Assembly: GCF_034313965.1 (NCBI RefSeq)
Contig: NZ_JAVIWQ010000002.1
Coordinates: forward strand, 1,364,001-1,428,000
Length of the DNA stretch: 64,000 bases
Direction: 5' to 3'
From: Herbaspirillum sp. RTI4
GTDB lineage: Bacteria > Pseudomonadota > Gammaproteobacteria > Burkholderiales > Burkholderiaceae_D
Part shown: positions 24,612 through 32,379 of the stretch, in pieces
Layout: every line of letters begins with the position of its first letter
Numbering within the stretch: the first letter of the stretch is position 1
Notes under the pieces: model-generated
The model's input: only the letters and a program-made list of their open reading frames with translations
Told to the model about the DNA's origin: nothing
Databases searched by the model: none
Made by a program: the position numbers and the translations under genes

Positions 24612-25439
24612 ATGCAAAATAAAAATACCCAACCACACCTTCCCCAACGCAGCATGGAAGGCAAGGTGGTGCTGGTAACGGGCGCTGGCTCCGTCGGCCC
24701 CGGCTGGGGCAACGGCAAGGCGGCGGCGACCTTGTATGCGCGCGCAGGAGCGCGCATTCTGGCAGTTGATCGCAGCTTGCCGGCGGCGCAAGAGACCTGC
24801 GACCTGATACGCGCAGAAGGCGGCGTCTGCGAAGTGTTTGCGGCCGATGTCGCGGATAACGCGCAAGTGAGGGCGATGACGCAGGCGGCGCTCGATTTTT
24901 TCGGCCGCATCGATGTGCTGCATAACAATGTCGGGATTGCCGAAGTGGGTGGCCCGGTCGAGGCCAGCGAAGAAAGCTGGAACCGGGTAGTGGCGGTCAA
25001 CCAGACCAGCCTGTTCCTGACCTGCAAGCATGTGCTGCCGGTGATGGTGGCGCAGAAGGGCGGGGCGATCGTCAATATTTCCTCGATTGCAGCCATTCGC
25101 TGGATCGGCTTTCCGTATGTGGCTTACAGCGCGACCAAGGCGGCCATGCTGGCATTCACCAAGAACATCGCCATGCAGTACGCGCCGCTGGGCATACGCG
25201 CCAATTGCATTCTGCCGGGACTGATGGATACGCCGATGATCCGTGAGCCGCTCAAGGCTTCGTACGGCGGCGATATCGATGAAATGCGCCGTCAGCGCGA
25301 TACCCAATGTCCTATGGGTTACATGGGAGACGCCTGGGATGTCGCACATGCGGCGCTGTTTCTGGCCTCCGATGCGGCGCGTTACATCACGGGCGTGGAT
25401 CTGCCGGTGGATGGGGGGCTGAGTCTGCGCTGTGTTTGA
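24612..25439 (+). CDS. Short-chain dehydrogenase/reductase 2
   Basis: A 275-residue SDR with an extended nucleotide loop, VTGAGSVGPGWGNGKAAA, longer than the usual TGxxxGxG. The rest is canonical: NNVGIAEVGGPVE, the catalytic serine in NISSIAAIRW, and Tyr-Lys in AYSATKAAM, ending PVDGGLSL. It differs clearly from the first SDR, so the two probably act on different intermediates or stereoisomers. CAGGAG precedes ATG 24612. It ends the rightward operon; the LysR gene follows on the opposite strand. Confidence 0.9.
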   Translation: MQNKNTQPHLPQRSMEGKVVLVTGAGSVGPGWGNGKAAATLYARAGARILAVDRSLPAAQETCDLIRAEGGVCEVFAADVADNAQVRAMTQAALDFFGRIDVLHNNVGIAEVGGPVEASEESWNRVVAVNQTSLFLTCKHVLPVMVAQKGGAIVNISSIAAIRWIGFPYVAYSATKAAMLAFTKNIAMQYAPLGIRANCILPGLMDTPMIREPLKASYGGDIDEMRRQRDTQCPMGYMGDAWDVAHAALFLASDAARYITGVDLPVDGGLSLRCV

Positions 25440-25440
25440 C

Positions 25441-25498
25441 AGTGGCAATGGCAGTGGCAGTGAATAGGGACAGGGAACAGGGGGCAGGGACAGGCCGC
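25441..25498. repeat. Degenerate 6-7-bp repeats after SDR 2
   Basis: AGTGGC-type repeats are followed by several AGGGAC/AGGGAAC-type repeats, starting right after the SDR stop and ending before the LysR stop. This is a less regular boundary array. Confidence 0.5.
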
Positions 25499-25503
25499 AG
25501 TGC

Positions 25504-26415
25504 TTAAGCGACTGCCTGCGCCGTTGCCTGCATCTGCCGCCACACTTCCGTGGCGGTATCGGCAAAAGTGTGAATGCAGGGATTACGGTTGTCCCGGTGC
25601 CACAGCACAGCGATGCTCACCATCGGCGGCGCAGCCAGAGGGACGAAGACGGTGCTGTCGAGATGCATCGCGCGCATGGAGTTCGGCACCAGCGCCACAC
25701 CCAGCCCTTCGCCCACCAGATTGACGATGGTTTGTTGCAGATTGGTTTCCAGTTGTATGCGGGGGCGGAAGCCGTGCGCCAGACAATAATGGATGATCTT
25801 GTCGTGTTCGACCGGGGCGATGAGGCGCGGAAAAATAATAAAAGATTCCTGCGCCAGATCGCTGGCGTGGAGCAGTTCGCGCTGCGCCAGCCGGTGATCG
25901 TGCGGCAGCACTGCCACCAGCGGTTCTGAAAAAATTGTGCGGCTTTCCAGCGCGCTGCAATCTTCCGGGCGGTACATCAGCGCGACATCGGTATGGCCGT
26001 CCAGCACATCGGTCGCCAGCAAATTCGGGACGTATTCGGTCAGCCGCATGTCGACGTCGGGGTAGGCGGCCGAATAATGGCGGGTCACGGCAGGCAGAAT
26101 GTTATAGGCGCTGGACATCATGAAGCCCACCAGCAGCGAGCCATTCCTGCCGGCACTGGCCGACACCGCATTGCGCCGGGCGCGTTCCAGTGCGGTAAAC
26201 ACCTCTGTCGTATCGCGATAAAAATGCTCACCCGCCGCCGTGAGCCGGACGTTGCGTTTGCTGCGGTCGAATAGCTGCACCCCGAGTTCCCGTTCCAGCG
26301 CGGCGATCTGGCGCGTCAGCGGCGGTTGCGAAATGTGCAGCAGAACGGCGGCTTTGCCGAAGTGCAGGGTTTCGGCAACGGTGCGGAAGTAGCTCAGGTG
26401 GCGCAGTTCTATCAT
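25504..26415 (-). CDS. LysR-family regulator, BenM/CatR-like
   Basis: 303 residues. The N-terminal helix-turn-helix ELRHLSYFRTVAETLHFGKAA, with ISQPPLTRQIAALE, matches the BenM/CatM/CatR group, which controls aromatic-acid degradation in response to muconate-type inducers. The effector domain includes GFMMSSAYNILPAVTRHY and IFPRLIAPVEHDKIIHYC. It is convergent with the SDR operon and divergent from the sigma-54 activator gene. The shared spacer contains an ATAC-N7-GTAT site, the recognition pattern of exactly this LysR group, suggesting autoregulation and control of the activator. Confidence 0.88.
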   Translation of the reverse strand: MIELRHLSYFRTVAETLHFGKAAVLLHISQPPLTRQIAALERELGVQLFDRSKRNVRLTAAGEHFYRDTTEVFTALERARRNAVSASAGRNGSLLVGFMMSSAYNILPAVTRHYSAAYPDVDMRLTEYVPNLLATDVLDGHTDVALMYRPEDCSALESRTIFSEPLVAVLPHDHRLAQRELLHASDLAQESFIIFPRLIAPVEHDKIIHYCLAHGFRPRIQLETNLQQTIVNLVGEGLGVALVPNSMRAMHLDSTVFVPLAAPPMVSIAVLWHRDNRNPCIHTFADTATEVWRQMQATAQAVA

Positions 26416-26506
26416 CGGGGAAACATTCTTAATAAAGTAACAGCGAAGGTAAAAGCGAGGCTGAAAACGGGTAAAAGCGGCCGCGACGGGGAGGGGATTC
26501 TTCTAC

Positions 26507-26525
26507 TCATACCTTAAAGGTATGA
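26507..26525. promoter_or_regulatory. LysR-type operator (ATAC-N7-GTAT)
   Basis: TCATACCTT, centre A, AAGGTATGA form a perfect 19-bp palindrome containing ATAC-N7-GTAT (26509-26523). It lies 92 bp upstream of the LysR gene and 134 bp upstream of the activator gene. Confidence 0.7.
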
Positions 26526-26658
26526 AAAGTGTCACTATATTGTATTGGAAGTTATCAGTGAAGCTGGCTATTCTTAAAACACAGAGGCGGGACCACCTGC
26601 CCTGACGTCCTGGTCACAAGCCATGCAGACGTCCCGATTGCCCTTCACAGGAGACACC

Positions 26659-27876
26659 ATGCCGACATCCCCGGTAGCTTTCACCTTTGCCGCGCCCGCT
26701 GCTTCTTCTTTTTCTTCTTCTTCGCTGCCTCCCGCTCATCAACCCCCCCATCGTTCCGCTTCGCGTTACCGTCCCTTGGATACCCTGTGCGGAGGCGATC
26801 CGACCATGCACACGCTGATCGAGCGCGGCAAGCGCCTGATCGATCACGGCATTCCGATATTGCTGCTCGGCGAGACCGGCACCGGCAAGGAATATTTGTC
26901 GCGCGCCTTGCATGCCTATAGCGCACGACGCGACGCCGGCTGGGTCGCGGTCAATTGCGCATCGATTCCCGAAAGTCTGGCCGAGAGTGAGCTGTTCGGT
27001 TACAGCAAGGGCGCGTTTTCCGGCGCTTTGCCCGGCGGCATGAAAGGCAAGGTGCAACAGGCCGATGGCGGTACGCTGTTCCTCGATGAAATCGGCGATA
27101 TGCCCTTCAGTTTGCAGACCCGTTTTTTGCGCGTGCTGTCGGAACGCGAAGTCATTCCGCTGGGCGCGGCGCAGCCGGTGAGTGTCGATCTTCAACTGAT
27201 TTGCGCCACGCATCAGGATTTGCATGTGCTGGTGGCGCAGGGGCGCTTCCGTCAGGATTTGTATTACCGCATTGCGGGCGGCATTTTGCGCTTGCCGGCT
27301 TTGCGCGAGCGAGCCGATGCGCGCAGTCTGATCATGCAGATGATTGCCGATGAACTCGGATTGCCAAGGCCGGATGAGGACATGATTTCCGCCTCGGCTT
27401 TGCAGCGTTTGCTGCGGTGCAGCTGGCCCGGTAATTTGCGGCAGCTGCATGCCGTAGTGCGCTATTGCTGCGCCGTCATGAACGGGGCGCAGATCGAGTC
27501 GGAGGATTTGCCGGAAGAATTAATGCCGAACGAATTAAGGCTGAATGAATTAAGGGCGAATGAATTAAGGCTGAATGAATTAAGGCCGAATGACTTAATG
27601 CCGAATGACTTAATGCCCAATAGTCAGACCGATACCGCCGCTGGCTTGCCACCCATGATGGCGCTGGTAGAGCCGCAGCCTTTGCGTGCAGAGGGAGCTT
27701 TGGGTGTCGAGCGCAGTCGGGTCATTGATGCGCTGGTCGGCAGTCGCTGGAATATTTCGGCGGCATCGCGCCAGCTGGGGATGTGCCGCGCTTCGCTGTA
27801 TCGCAAACTGCGTCAGCTGGATATTCCGCATGTGCGCGATCAGTCCGGGCTGGTGCCGGCTTACGCCATGCCGTAA
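26659..27876 (+). CDS. Sigma-54-dependent activator, AcoR-like, without a sensory domain
   Basis: A 405-residue enhancer-binding protein. After only ~50 Ser/Pro-rich residues comes LDTLCGGDPTM, as in the AcoR family, then the AAA+ domain: Walker A GETGTGKE, the sigma-54 contact loop GAFSGA, Walker B GTLFLDEIGDMP and arginine finger FRQDLYYRI. The C terminus is a Fis helix-turn-helix (SRWNISAASRQLGMCRASLYRKL). AcoR proteins are normally ~650 residues with N-terminal GAF/PAS sensing; that part is absent, as in PspF. A linker near residues 285-320 consists of repeated N(E/D)L(R/M)x pentapeptides. It is the likely activator of the divergent sigma-54 promoters at 20.4-20.7 kb. GGAG precedes ATG 26659. 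Confidence 0.88.
   Translation: MPTSPVAFTFAAPAASSFSSSSLPPAHQPPHRSASRYRPLDTLCGGDPTMHTLIERGKRLIDHGIPILLLGETGTGKEYLSRALHAYSARRDAGWVAVNCASIPESLAESELFGYSKGAFSGALPGGMKGKVQQADGGTLFLDEIGDMPFSLQTRFLRVLSEREVIPLGAAQPVSVDLQLICATHQDLHVLVAQGRFRQDLYYRIAGGILRLPALRERADARSLIMQMIADELGLPRPDEDMISASALQRLLRCSWPGNLRQLHAVVRYCCAVMNGAQIESEDLPEELMPNELRLNELRANELRLNELRPNDLMPNDLMPNSQTDTAAGLPPMMALVEPQPLRAEGALGVERSRVIDALVGSRWNISAASRQLGMCRASLYRKLRQLDIPHVRDQSGLVPAYAMP
27520..27617 (+). repeat. 15-bp coding minisatellite in the activator linker
   Basis: About six to seven in-frame copies of a 15-bp unit like AATGAATTAAGGCTG encode NELRL, NELRA, NELRL, NELRP, NDLMP, NDLMP. It joins the AAA+ domain to the Fis DNA-binding domain. 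It is much more AT-rich than the flanking coding sequence. Confidence 0.9.
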
Positions 27877-27913
27877 ATCCTGAGTTTGTTTCAGCACTTG
27901 CTTCCTGAGTGAC

Positions 27914-27957
27914 GCATCGTTTCTGGCCTATGGTTTTTATTGGCGCGGAAACGATGC
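27914..27957. repeat. Inverted repeat between convergent genes
   Basis: GCATCGTTTC (27914-27923) pairs with GAAACGATGC (27948-27957) around 24 nt. It lies between the activator and phosphatase stops, a terminator position, but no T-run follows. Confidence 0.45.
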
Positions 27958-27993
27958 ACCCGCCTCTGTGGCGGCATCCCTCTTGGTTTACTC

Positions 27994-29352
27994 TTATTCC
28001 TTGAACAGCGGCGTGCCACGTTCCATCGCCAAATCGGCGAGCGCATCGAGCTGGGCGTTGGTTTCCACCATGTGCGGGCTACGGCTGTGGCGCATGTCGC
28101 TCACAATTTCCTGCACGCTGCTGCATTCGGATTTCAACAGTTCCAGCATGCCGATCAGCATCCCGGTGCGGCCTGCGCCGGCACGGCAATGGATGACCGG
28201 GAGCAGTTTTTTATCGTCCAGTAAGGCGTCTGGATCGCCTACTTCATAATCGGCCCGGCTGCGCCATATCGCCCGGTTGACGCGACAGGCCAGCTCGTGC
28301 AGCGTATTCGGTTTCAGCACGCCTTTGTCGGGCCAGTGCGGAACATGCAGCACCGGAACCCGTATCGCGCAACGACCGTCTTCCAGCAAGAGTGTGTAGG
28401 AGGTAAGTCGCAGGTCTCTGGCGTCGATGCCGTCGTTTTTGCAAGAGGTGGCCGTCATCGTCGCCGTCACTTTCACCTCCCCATATTGCCCGGAGCGGCG
28501 GAAATAATCGGGCAGGCTGTGCGCATCTATTTCCATGTCGCTGGCCAGAACCACCAGCACCGGGGTGCGGTTGCTGAGCAAGGTGGAAAACCAGGCGGCC
28601 AGATACTCTTTTTTAGGGTACTGGCTGGCGATAGCCACGTTGATGCCCTTGATTTTGACGATGTTGGCGGCCAGTCTGGTGCCGTCGGGAGCGACGACCT
28701 GGCTTGCTCTGGCGGTTGAGATATCGGGATAGCGCGCGGCGGCGACGTCATTGAGGAACTCCATGCCGGCGCTTTCTGGTCCTGTTTTTCCTTCCATCAG
28801 ATGGGACAGCTCGCCTCTCGTCTCGGAGGTTCCCAATACCCATTGGAGCGCCGTTTTTTTTCGACTTGCATCGGTGGTGACGAAGATAGGAAACTTCAGG
28901 AAGGTGGGCCGCTGATTGGCACGTCGGCGTGACGGGACACCGGGCGTGGCGACTAAAGGCGGCGGCGGAGATTGCAGGCTGGTTTTTCTGACAGGCGAGG
29001 TTTCGCCCGGCGCAGGATGGATGTCGGCGACGACGATAGTCGTAGATTGTCGGGAAGGGCCTGCGGCTTCATCGTGAGCGCTCGATGTCTGCGCGCTGGA
29101 CAATAAAGCCGAGAGGCGCATTTTGCCAGCAGGATGTGCTTGTGCCGATACCTGTGTGGCGTCGAGATTGCCGATACGGGCGGTGTTTTTTTTAACGCCG
29201 ATGAAATAAGGCCCTATTTTCCCGTAGCCGAAAGGAGGGCGGGTGCCGGAGCAAACGCGCCGGGGGCGGTCTTTCTGGCAGGTGCCGAAAAGAAAAATGT
29301 CATTGCTATTTTGTCTGATCGACGGGGATTTTGAATCGGCATAGATACGCAT
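27994..29352 (-). CDS. YopH-like protein tyrosine phosphatase, candidate type III effector
   Basis: 452 residues. The C-terminal ~250 are a tyrosine phosphatase domain: WPD loop at residues 340-342 (HWPDKG), P-loop HCRAGAGRTG with nucleophile Cys389 and Arg395, then a Q-loop-like MRHSRSPHMVETNAQLD. From the P-loop to the end it closely follows Yersinia YopH as I know it (QLD-x-L...LA...G-x-PL). The N-terminal ~200 residues are Ser/Pro/Arg-rich and of unknown fold, like a secretion and chaperone-binding region. No Sec signal is visible. ATG 29352 has GGAG upstream. No type III apparatus or obvious chaperone is nearby. It lies downstream of pilT on the same strand. Catalysis looks intact; secretion is inferred. 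Confidence 0.82.
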   Translation of the reverse strand: MRIYADSKSPSIRQNSNDIFLFGTCQKDRPRRVCSGTRPPFGYGKIGPYFIGVKKNTARIGNLDATQVSAQAHPAGKMRLSALLSSAQTSSAHDEAAGPSRQSTTIVVADIHPAPGETSPVRKTSLQSPPPPLVATPGVPSRRRANQRPTFLKFPIFVTTDASRKKTALQWVLGTSETRGELSHLMEGKTGPESAGMEFLNDVAAARYPDISTARASQVVAPDGTRLAANIVKIKGINVAIASQYPKKEYLAAWFSTLLSNRTPVLVVLASDMEIDAHSLPDYFRRSGQYGEVKVTATMTATSCKNDGIDARDLRLTSYTLLLEDGRCAIRVPVLHVPHWPDKGVLKPNTLHELACRVNRAIWRSRADYEVGDPDALLDDKKLLPVIHCRAGAGRTGMLIGMLELLKSECSSVQEIVSDMRHSRSPHMVETNAQLDALADLAMERGTPLFKE

Positions 29353-29441
29353 GAAATTTCTCCATAAGAGCTTGATGACATCCCTTATCAATGGGTAATG
29401 GATGCCGGCTTAATTAATTGGATTGATGTTGTTGACAGACC

Positions 29442-30485
29442 TTAGGAAGGGAAATTTTCCGGCTGTCGTGCAATGCTGCGCGCGCTGGCTGCCGTGATCG
29501 TTTGCCGTTTGACCAGCACGGACAGGGCGTGATCCAGCGTTTGCATTCCTGCTGCTGTGCCGGTTTGCATGGCGGAATACAATTGCGGCACCTTGCCTTC
29601 GCGGATCAGGTTGCGGATGGCGGGAGTACCCAGCATGATTTCGTGTGCGGCGATCCGGCTGTCGCCGTTGCGGTGGACCACCAGATGCTGGGCAATGACG
29701 GCCTGCAGCGATTCAGACAGCATGGCGCGCACCATTTCTTTTTCGCTGGCGGGAAAGACATCGACGATGCGGTCGATGCTCTTGGGGGCCGACGAGGTGT
29801 GCAGCGTGCCGAGGACCAGATGGCCGGTTTCCGCCGCCGTCAGCGCCAGACGAATGGTTTCAGGGTCGCGCAGCTCGCCGACCAGTATCACGTCGGGATC
29901 TTCACGCAAGGCAGCGCGCAGAGCGGCGGCAAACGAACGTGTATGCGCACCGACTTCACGCTGGCTGATCAGGCTTTTTTGCGGCGTGTGCAGAAATTCG
30001 ATCGGGTCTTCGATGGAGATGATGTGTGCCGGCGCATGTTGGTTGATATGGTTGACCATGGCCGCCAGCGTGGTCGATTTGCCGCAACCGGTTGGCCCGG
30101 TCACCAATACCAGGCCACGCGGAAGCAGTGCCAGCTCGGCCAACAGCGGCGGTAACGCCAGCTCGGCCAGACTGGCGACGGTGGCGGGAATGGCGCGCAT
30201 GACAGCGGCTGCACCGCGCTGCTGCACGAAGGCGTTGATCCGAAAACGATGGCCGCTCGCCAGTGCGTGAGAAAAATCGCAATCACCGTCGGCGGTATAG
30301 CTTGCGCGCTGCGCGTCGGTCATGAGCAGGCGAAGCATTTCCAGCACCTGCGGCGGCGTCAGCGGCGGTAATTCAGTGGCGTGCATCTGCCCGTGTATGC
30401 GTAGCAGCGGCGGCAGACCGGCCGACAGATGCAGGTCGGAAGCGTGTTTCTGAAGAGAAAAGGCAAGCAGTTCGAAAATGTCCAT
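29442..30485 (-). CDS. pilT: Type IV pilus retraction ATPase PilT
   Basis: A 347-residue secretion-superfamily ATPase. The N-terminal domain starts MDIFELLAFSLQKHASDLHLSAG. The core has Walker A GPTGCGKSTTLA, the Asp box IISIEDPIEFLH, the Walker B-type LVGELRDPETIRLAL and His box GHLVLGTLHTSSA. The C-terminal AIRNLIREGK motif is needed for retraction in characterised PilT. It powers pilus disassembly for twitching and DNA uptake at the inner membrane. It is divergent from yggS, the same arrangement as in many proteobacteria. The phosphatase gene follows 89 bp downstream. Confidence 0.93.
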   Translation of the reverse strand: MDIFELLAFSLQKHASDLHLSAGLPPLLRIHGQMHATELPPLTPPQVLEMLRLLMTDAQRASYTADGDCDFSHALASGHRFRINAFVQQRGAAAVMRAIPATVASLAELALPPLLAELALLPRGLVLVTGPTGCGKSTTLAAMVNHINQHAPAHIISIEDPIEFLHTPQKSLISQREVGAHTRSFAAALRAALREDPDVILVGELRDPETIRLALTAAETGHLVLGTLHTSSAPKSIDRIVDVFPASEKEMVRAMLSESLQAVIAQHLVVHRNGDSRIAAHEIMLGTPAIRNLIREGKVPQLYSAMQTGTAAGMQTLDHALSVLVKRQTITAASARSIARQPENFPS

Positions 30486-30543
30486 TTATAATCCCGGCAC
30501 GCAAAGGGGTTTGAGGAGGGTGAAAGCCCGGTAAAACCGGGGC

Positions 30544-30609
30544 GGGGTGAATATCGGGTAAAGAGCGGGTCAAGGTCGGGTAAAAATCGGATAAAGGGCG
30601 GATAAGCAC
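30544..30609. repeat. Six-copy 11-bp array between pilT and yggS
   Basis: CGGGTAAAG-like units begin every 11 bp at 30555, 30566, 30577, 30588 and 30599, with a poorer copy at 30544. It lies in the divergent promoter spacer of pilT and yggS. Confidence 0.8.
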
Positions 30610-30705
30610 CGGATTGAAGCCCTCTGCACTGATGTCACGTCCGGATGTTCTGCTGCAGGCTGGCACTTGCCACTGATGTTGGAAAGTTGTTAAAAAGAAA
30701 TAATT

Positions 30706-31425
30706 ATGTCTTTGATCTCTCAAAACTTGCAAGCCATTCACCAGCGCATTGAGCGGGCTGTGACAGCGGCGGGCCGCGCGCCGGGTTCGGTGCAGTTGCT
30801 GGCCGTTTCCAAGACCTTTGACGCTGCCGCCGTCGCTGACGCCGTAGCGCAAGGGCAAACGGCGTTTGGTGAAAATTACGTGCAGGAAACGCTGGATAAA
30901 ATCGCGACACTGGCCGCCAGCGGAGCGCCTGCGCTGGAATGGCATTTCATCGGCCCGCTTCAGAGCAACAAGACGCGTCAGATTGCCGAGCATGTGGACT
31001 GGGTGCATTCGGTGGAGCGCCTGAAAATCGCGCAGCGCCTGTCGGATCAGCGGCCGCCGCAGTTGCCGCCCTTGAATATCTGCCTGCAAGTCAACATCAG
31101 CGGGGAAGCCAGTAAAAGCGGTACCACTGTGCAGGACATGCCTGCGCTGGCGGCGGCGGTCGCTGCGTTGCCTCGGCTGCGATTGCGCGGTCTGATGGCG
31201 ATTCCCGCGCCCGGTGCCGACGTGCAGCAGCAGCGCGCCGCGTTTGCGCAAGTCCGGGTATTGTTTGAAAATTTGCGCGCGCAGGGATTGGCGCTGGACA
31301 CTTTATCGATGGGCATGTCGGACGATCTGGAAGCCGCTATTGCAGAAGGTGCCACTATCGTCCGTATCGGCAGCGCTATTTTCGGCGCACGCACTTATCC
31401 ATCTCCTACAAAGGAATCGACATGA
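30706..31425 (+). CDS. yggS: Pyridoxal-phosphate homeostasis protein YggS
   Basis: 239 residues of the YggS/PROSC family, a single-domain PLP-binding TIM barrel without known catalytic activity that buffers PLP and influences amino-acid pools. Motifs are LLAVSKTF (PLP lysine in the first strand), FGENYVQE, WHFIGPLQSNKTR and the C-terminal LSMGMSDDLEAAIAEGATIVRIGSAIFG. It overlaps proC as ATGA, and the pilT-yggS-proC arrangement is widely conserved. Function in this strain is inferred from the family. Confidence 0.94.
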   Translation: MSLISQNLQAIHQRIERAVTAAGRAPGSVQLLAVSKTFDAAAVADAVAQGQTAFGENYVQETLDKIATLAASGAPALEWHFIGPLQSNKTRQIAEHVDWVHSVERLKIAQRLSDQRPPQLPPLNICLQVNISGEASKSGTTVQDMPALAAAVAALPRLRLRGLMAIPAPGADVQQQRAAFAQVRVLFENLRAQGLALDTLSMGMSDDLEAAIAEGATIVRIGSAIFGARTYPSPTKEST

Positions 31426-32237
31426 AAATTTGTTTTATTGGCGGCGGCAATATGGCGACCGCGCTTATCGGCGGTCTGGCCGACAAAGTCACTCCCGGTT
31501 CGGATATTCATGTCATCGACCCTAATCCCGCCGCACTGGAGAGCTTGCACACGCGCTTCCATGTCAGCACTGCCGGGCAGATCGATCATGCCGTAGCGGC
31601 CAGCGATGTCATCGTGCTGGCGGTGAAACCGCAGCAGATGCGCGAAGTGGCGGCGGCCTTGCAGCCGCATTTGCAAGCGTCGCAGCTGGTGCTGTCGATT
31701 GCTGCCGGCATTCGCGCCGGCGACCTGTCGCGCTGGCTCAATGCGCATGCCGCCGTCGTGCGGGCCATGCCCAATACGCCGGCCTTGATCGGCAAGGGGA
31801 TTACCGGACTGGTGGCAACTGCCGGAGTCTCGGCAGAGCAGCGCGCCGATGCTGATCGCATCTTGCGTGCGGTCGGCACCACGGTTTGGCTCGATGACGA
31901 AGCGCTGATCGATCCGGTGACGGCGGTCTCAGGCAGCGGACCGGCCTATGTGTTTTATTTTATCGAGGCGATGCAGCAGGCCGCGCAGGAACTTGGTCTT
32001 TCCGCCGAGCAGGGAATCGCGCTGGCCAAGGCGACGTTTACCGGTGCCGCTGAACTGGCGGCGCAATCGTCGGAGCCGGTCGCGCTGTTGCGTGAGCGTG
32101 TGACATCGAAGGGTGGCACTACTTATGCGGCACTGATGAGCATGGAAGAAAGCGGCGTTAAGTCGGCCATTATTGCTGCCGTGAAAGCCGCTGCGCAGCG
32201 CGGTCAACAGCTGGGTGAGGAGTTCGGGCGCGACTGA
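31422..32237 (+). CDS. proC: Pyrroline-5-carboxylate reductase
   Basis: A 271-residue NAD(P)H enzyme that makes L-proline in its last step. The N-terminal nucleotide-binding GGGNMATALIGGL, VLAVKPQQM, MPNTPALIGKGITG, and the C-terminal signature TAVSGSGPAYVFYFIEA with VTSKGGTTYAAL are diagnostic. The start overlaps the yggS stop. The end of the gene runs into a 12-bp tandem repeat (LGEEFGRD then stop). Length is normal. Confidence 0.95.
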   Translation: MKICFIGGGNMATALIGGLADKVTPGSDIHVIDPNPAALESLHTRFHVSTAGQIDHAVAASDVIVLAVKPQQMREVAAALQPHLQASQLVLSIAAGIRAGDLSRWLNAHAAVVRAMPNTPALIGKGITGLVATAGVSAEQRADADRILRAVGTTVWLDDEALIDPVTAVSGSGPAYVFYFIEAMQQAAQELGLSAEQGIALAKATFTGAAELAAQSSEPVALLRERVTSKGGTTYAALMSMEESGVKSAIIAAVKAAAQRGQQLGEEFGRD

Positions 32238-32285
32238 CCGACCGACTGACCGACCGACTGACACTACACCCCGCCCCGCCCCGCC
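32231..32285. repeat. 12-bp and 5-bp tandem repeats at the proC stop
   Basis: CGACTGACCGAC is repeated nearly three times starting inside the last proC codons, followed by about four CCCCG repeats (32269 on). The proC stop lies in the first copy. Confidence 0.8.
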
Positions 32286-32305
32286 CGCTCCCCGATGGCA
32301 AGAAA

Positions 32306-32344
32306 ATGATCCGCGCCCGTATTGGCGACTCGGGCGCGGATCAT
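32306..32344. repeat. Perfect 14-bp stem hairpin between proC and pyrF
   Basis: ATGATCCGCGCCCG (32306-32319) pairs perfectly with CGGGCGCGGATCAT (32331-32344) around an 11-nt loop. Read leftward it is followed by TTTTCTT, but no leftward gene ends here; read rightward there is no immediate T-run. It could be a proC terminator, an attenuator-like element for pyrF or a binding site. Confidence 0.65.
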
Positions 32345-32379
32345 GAAACAACTGCCTGCTGTTTTTTCGAAAGCTTATC

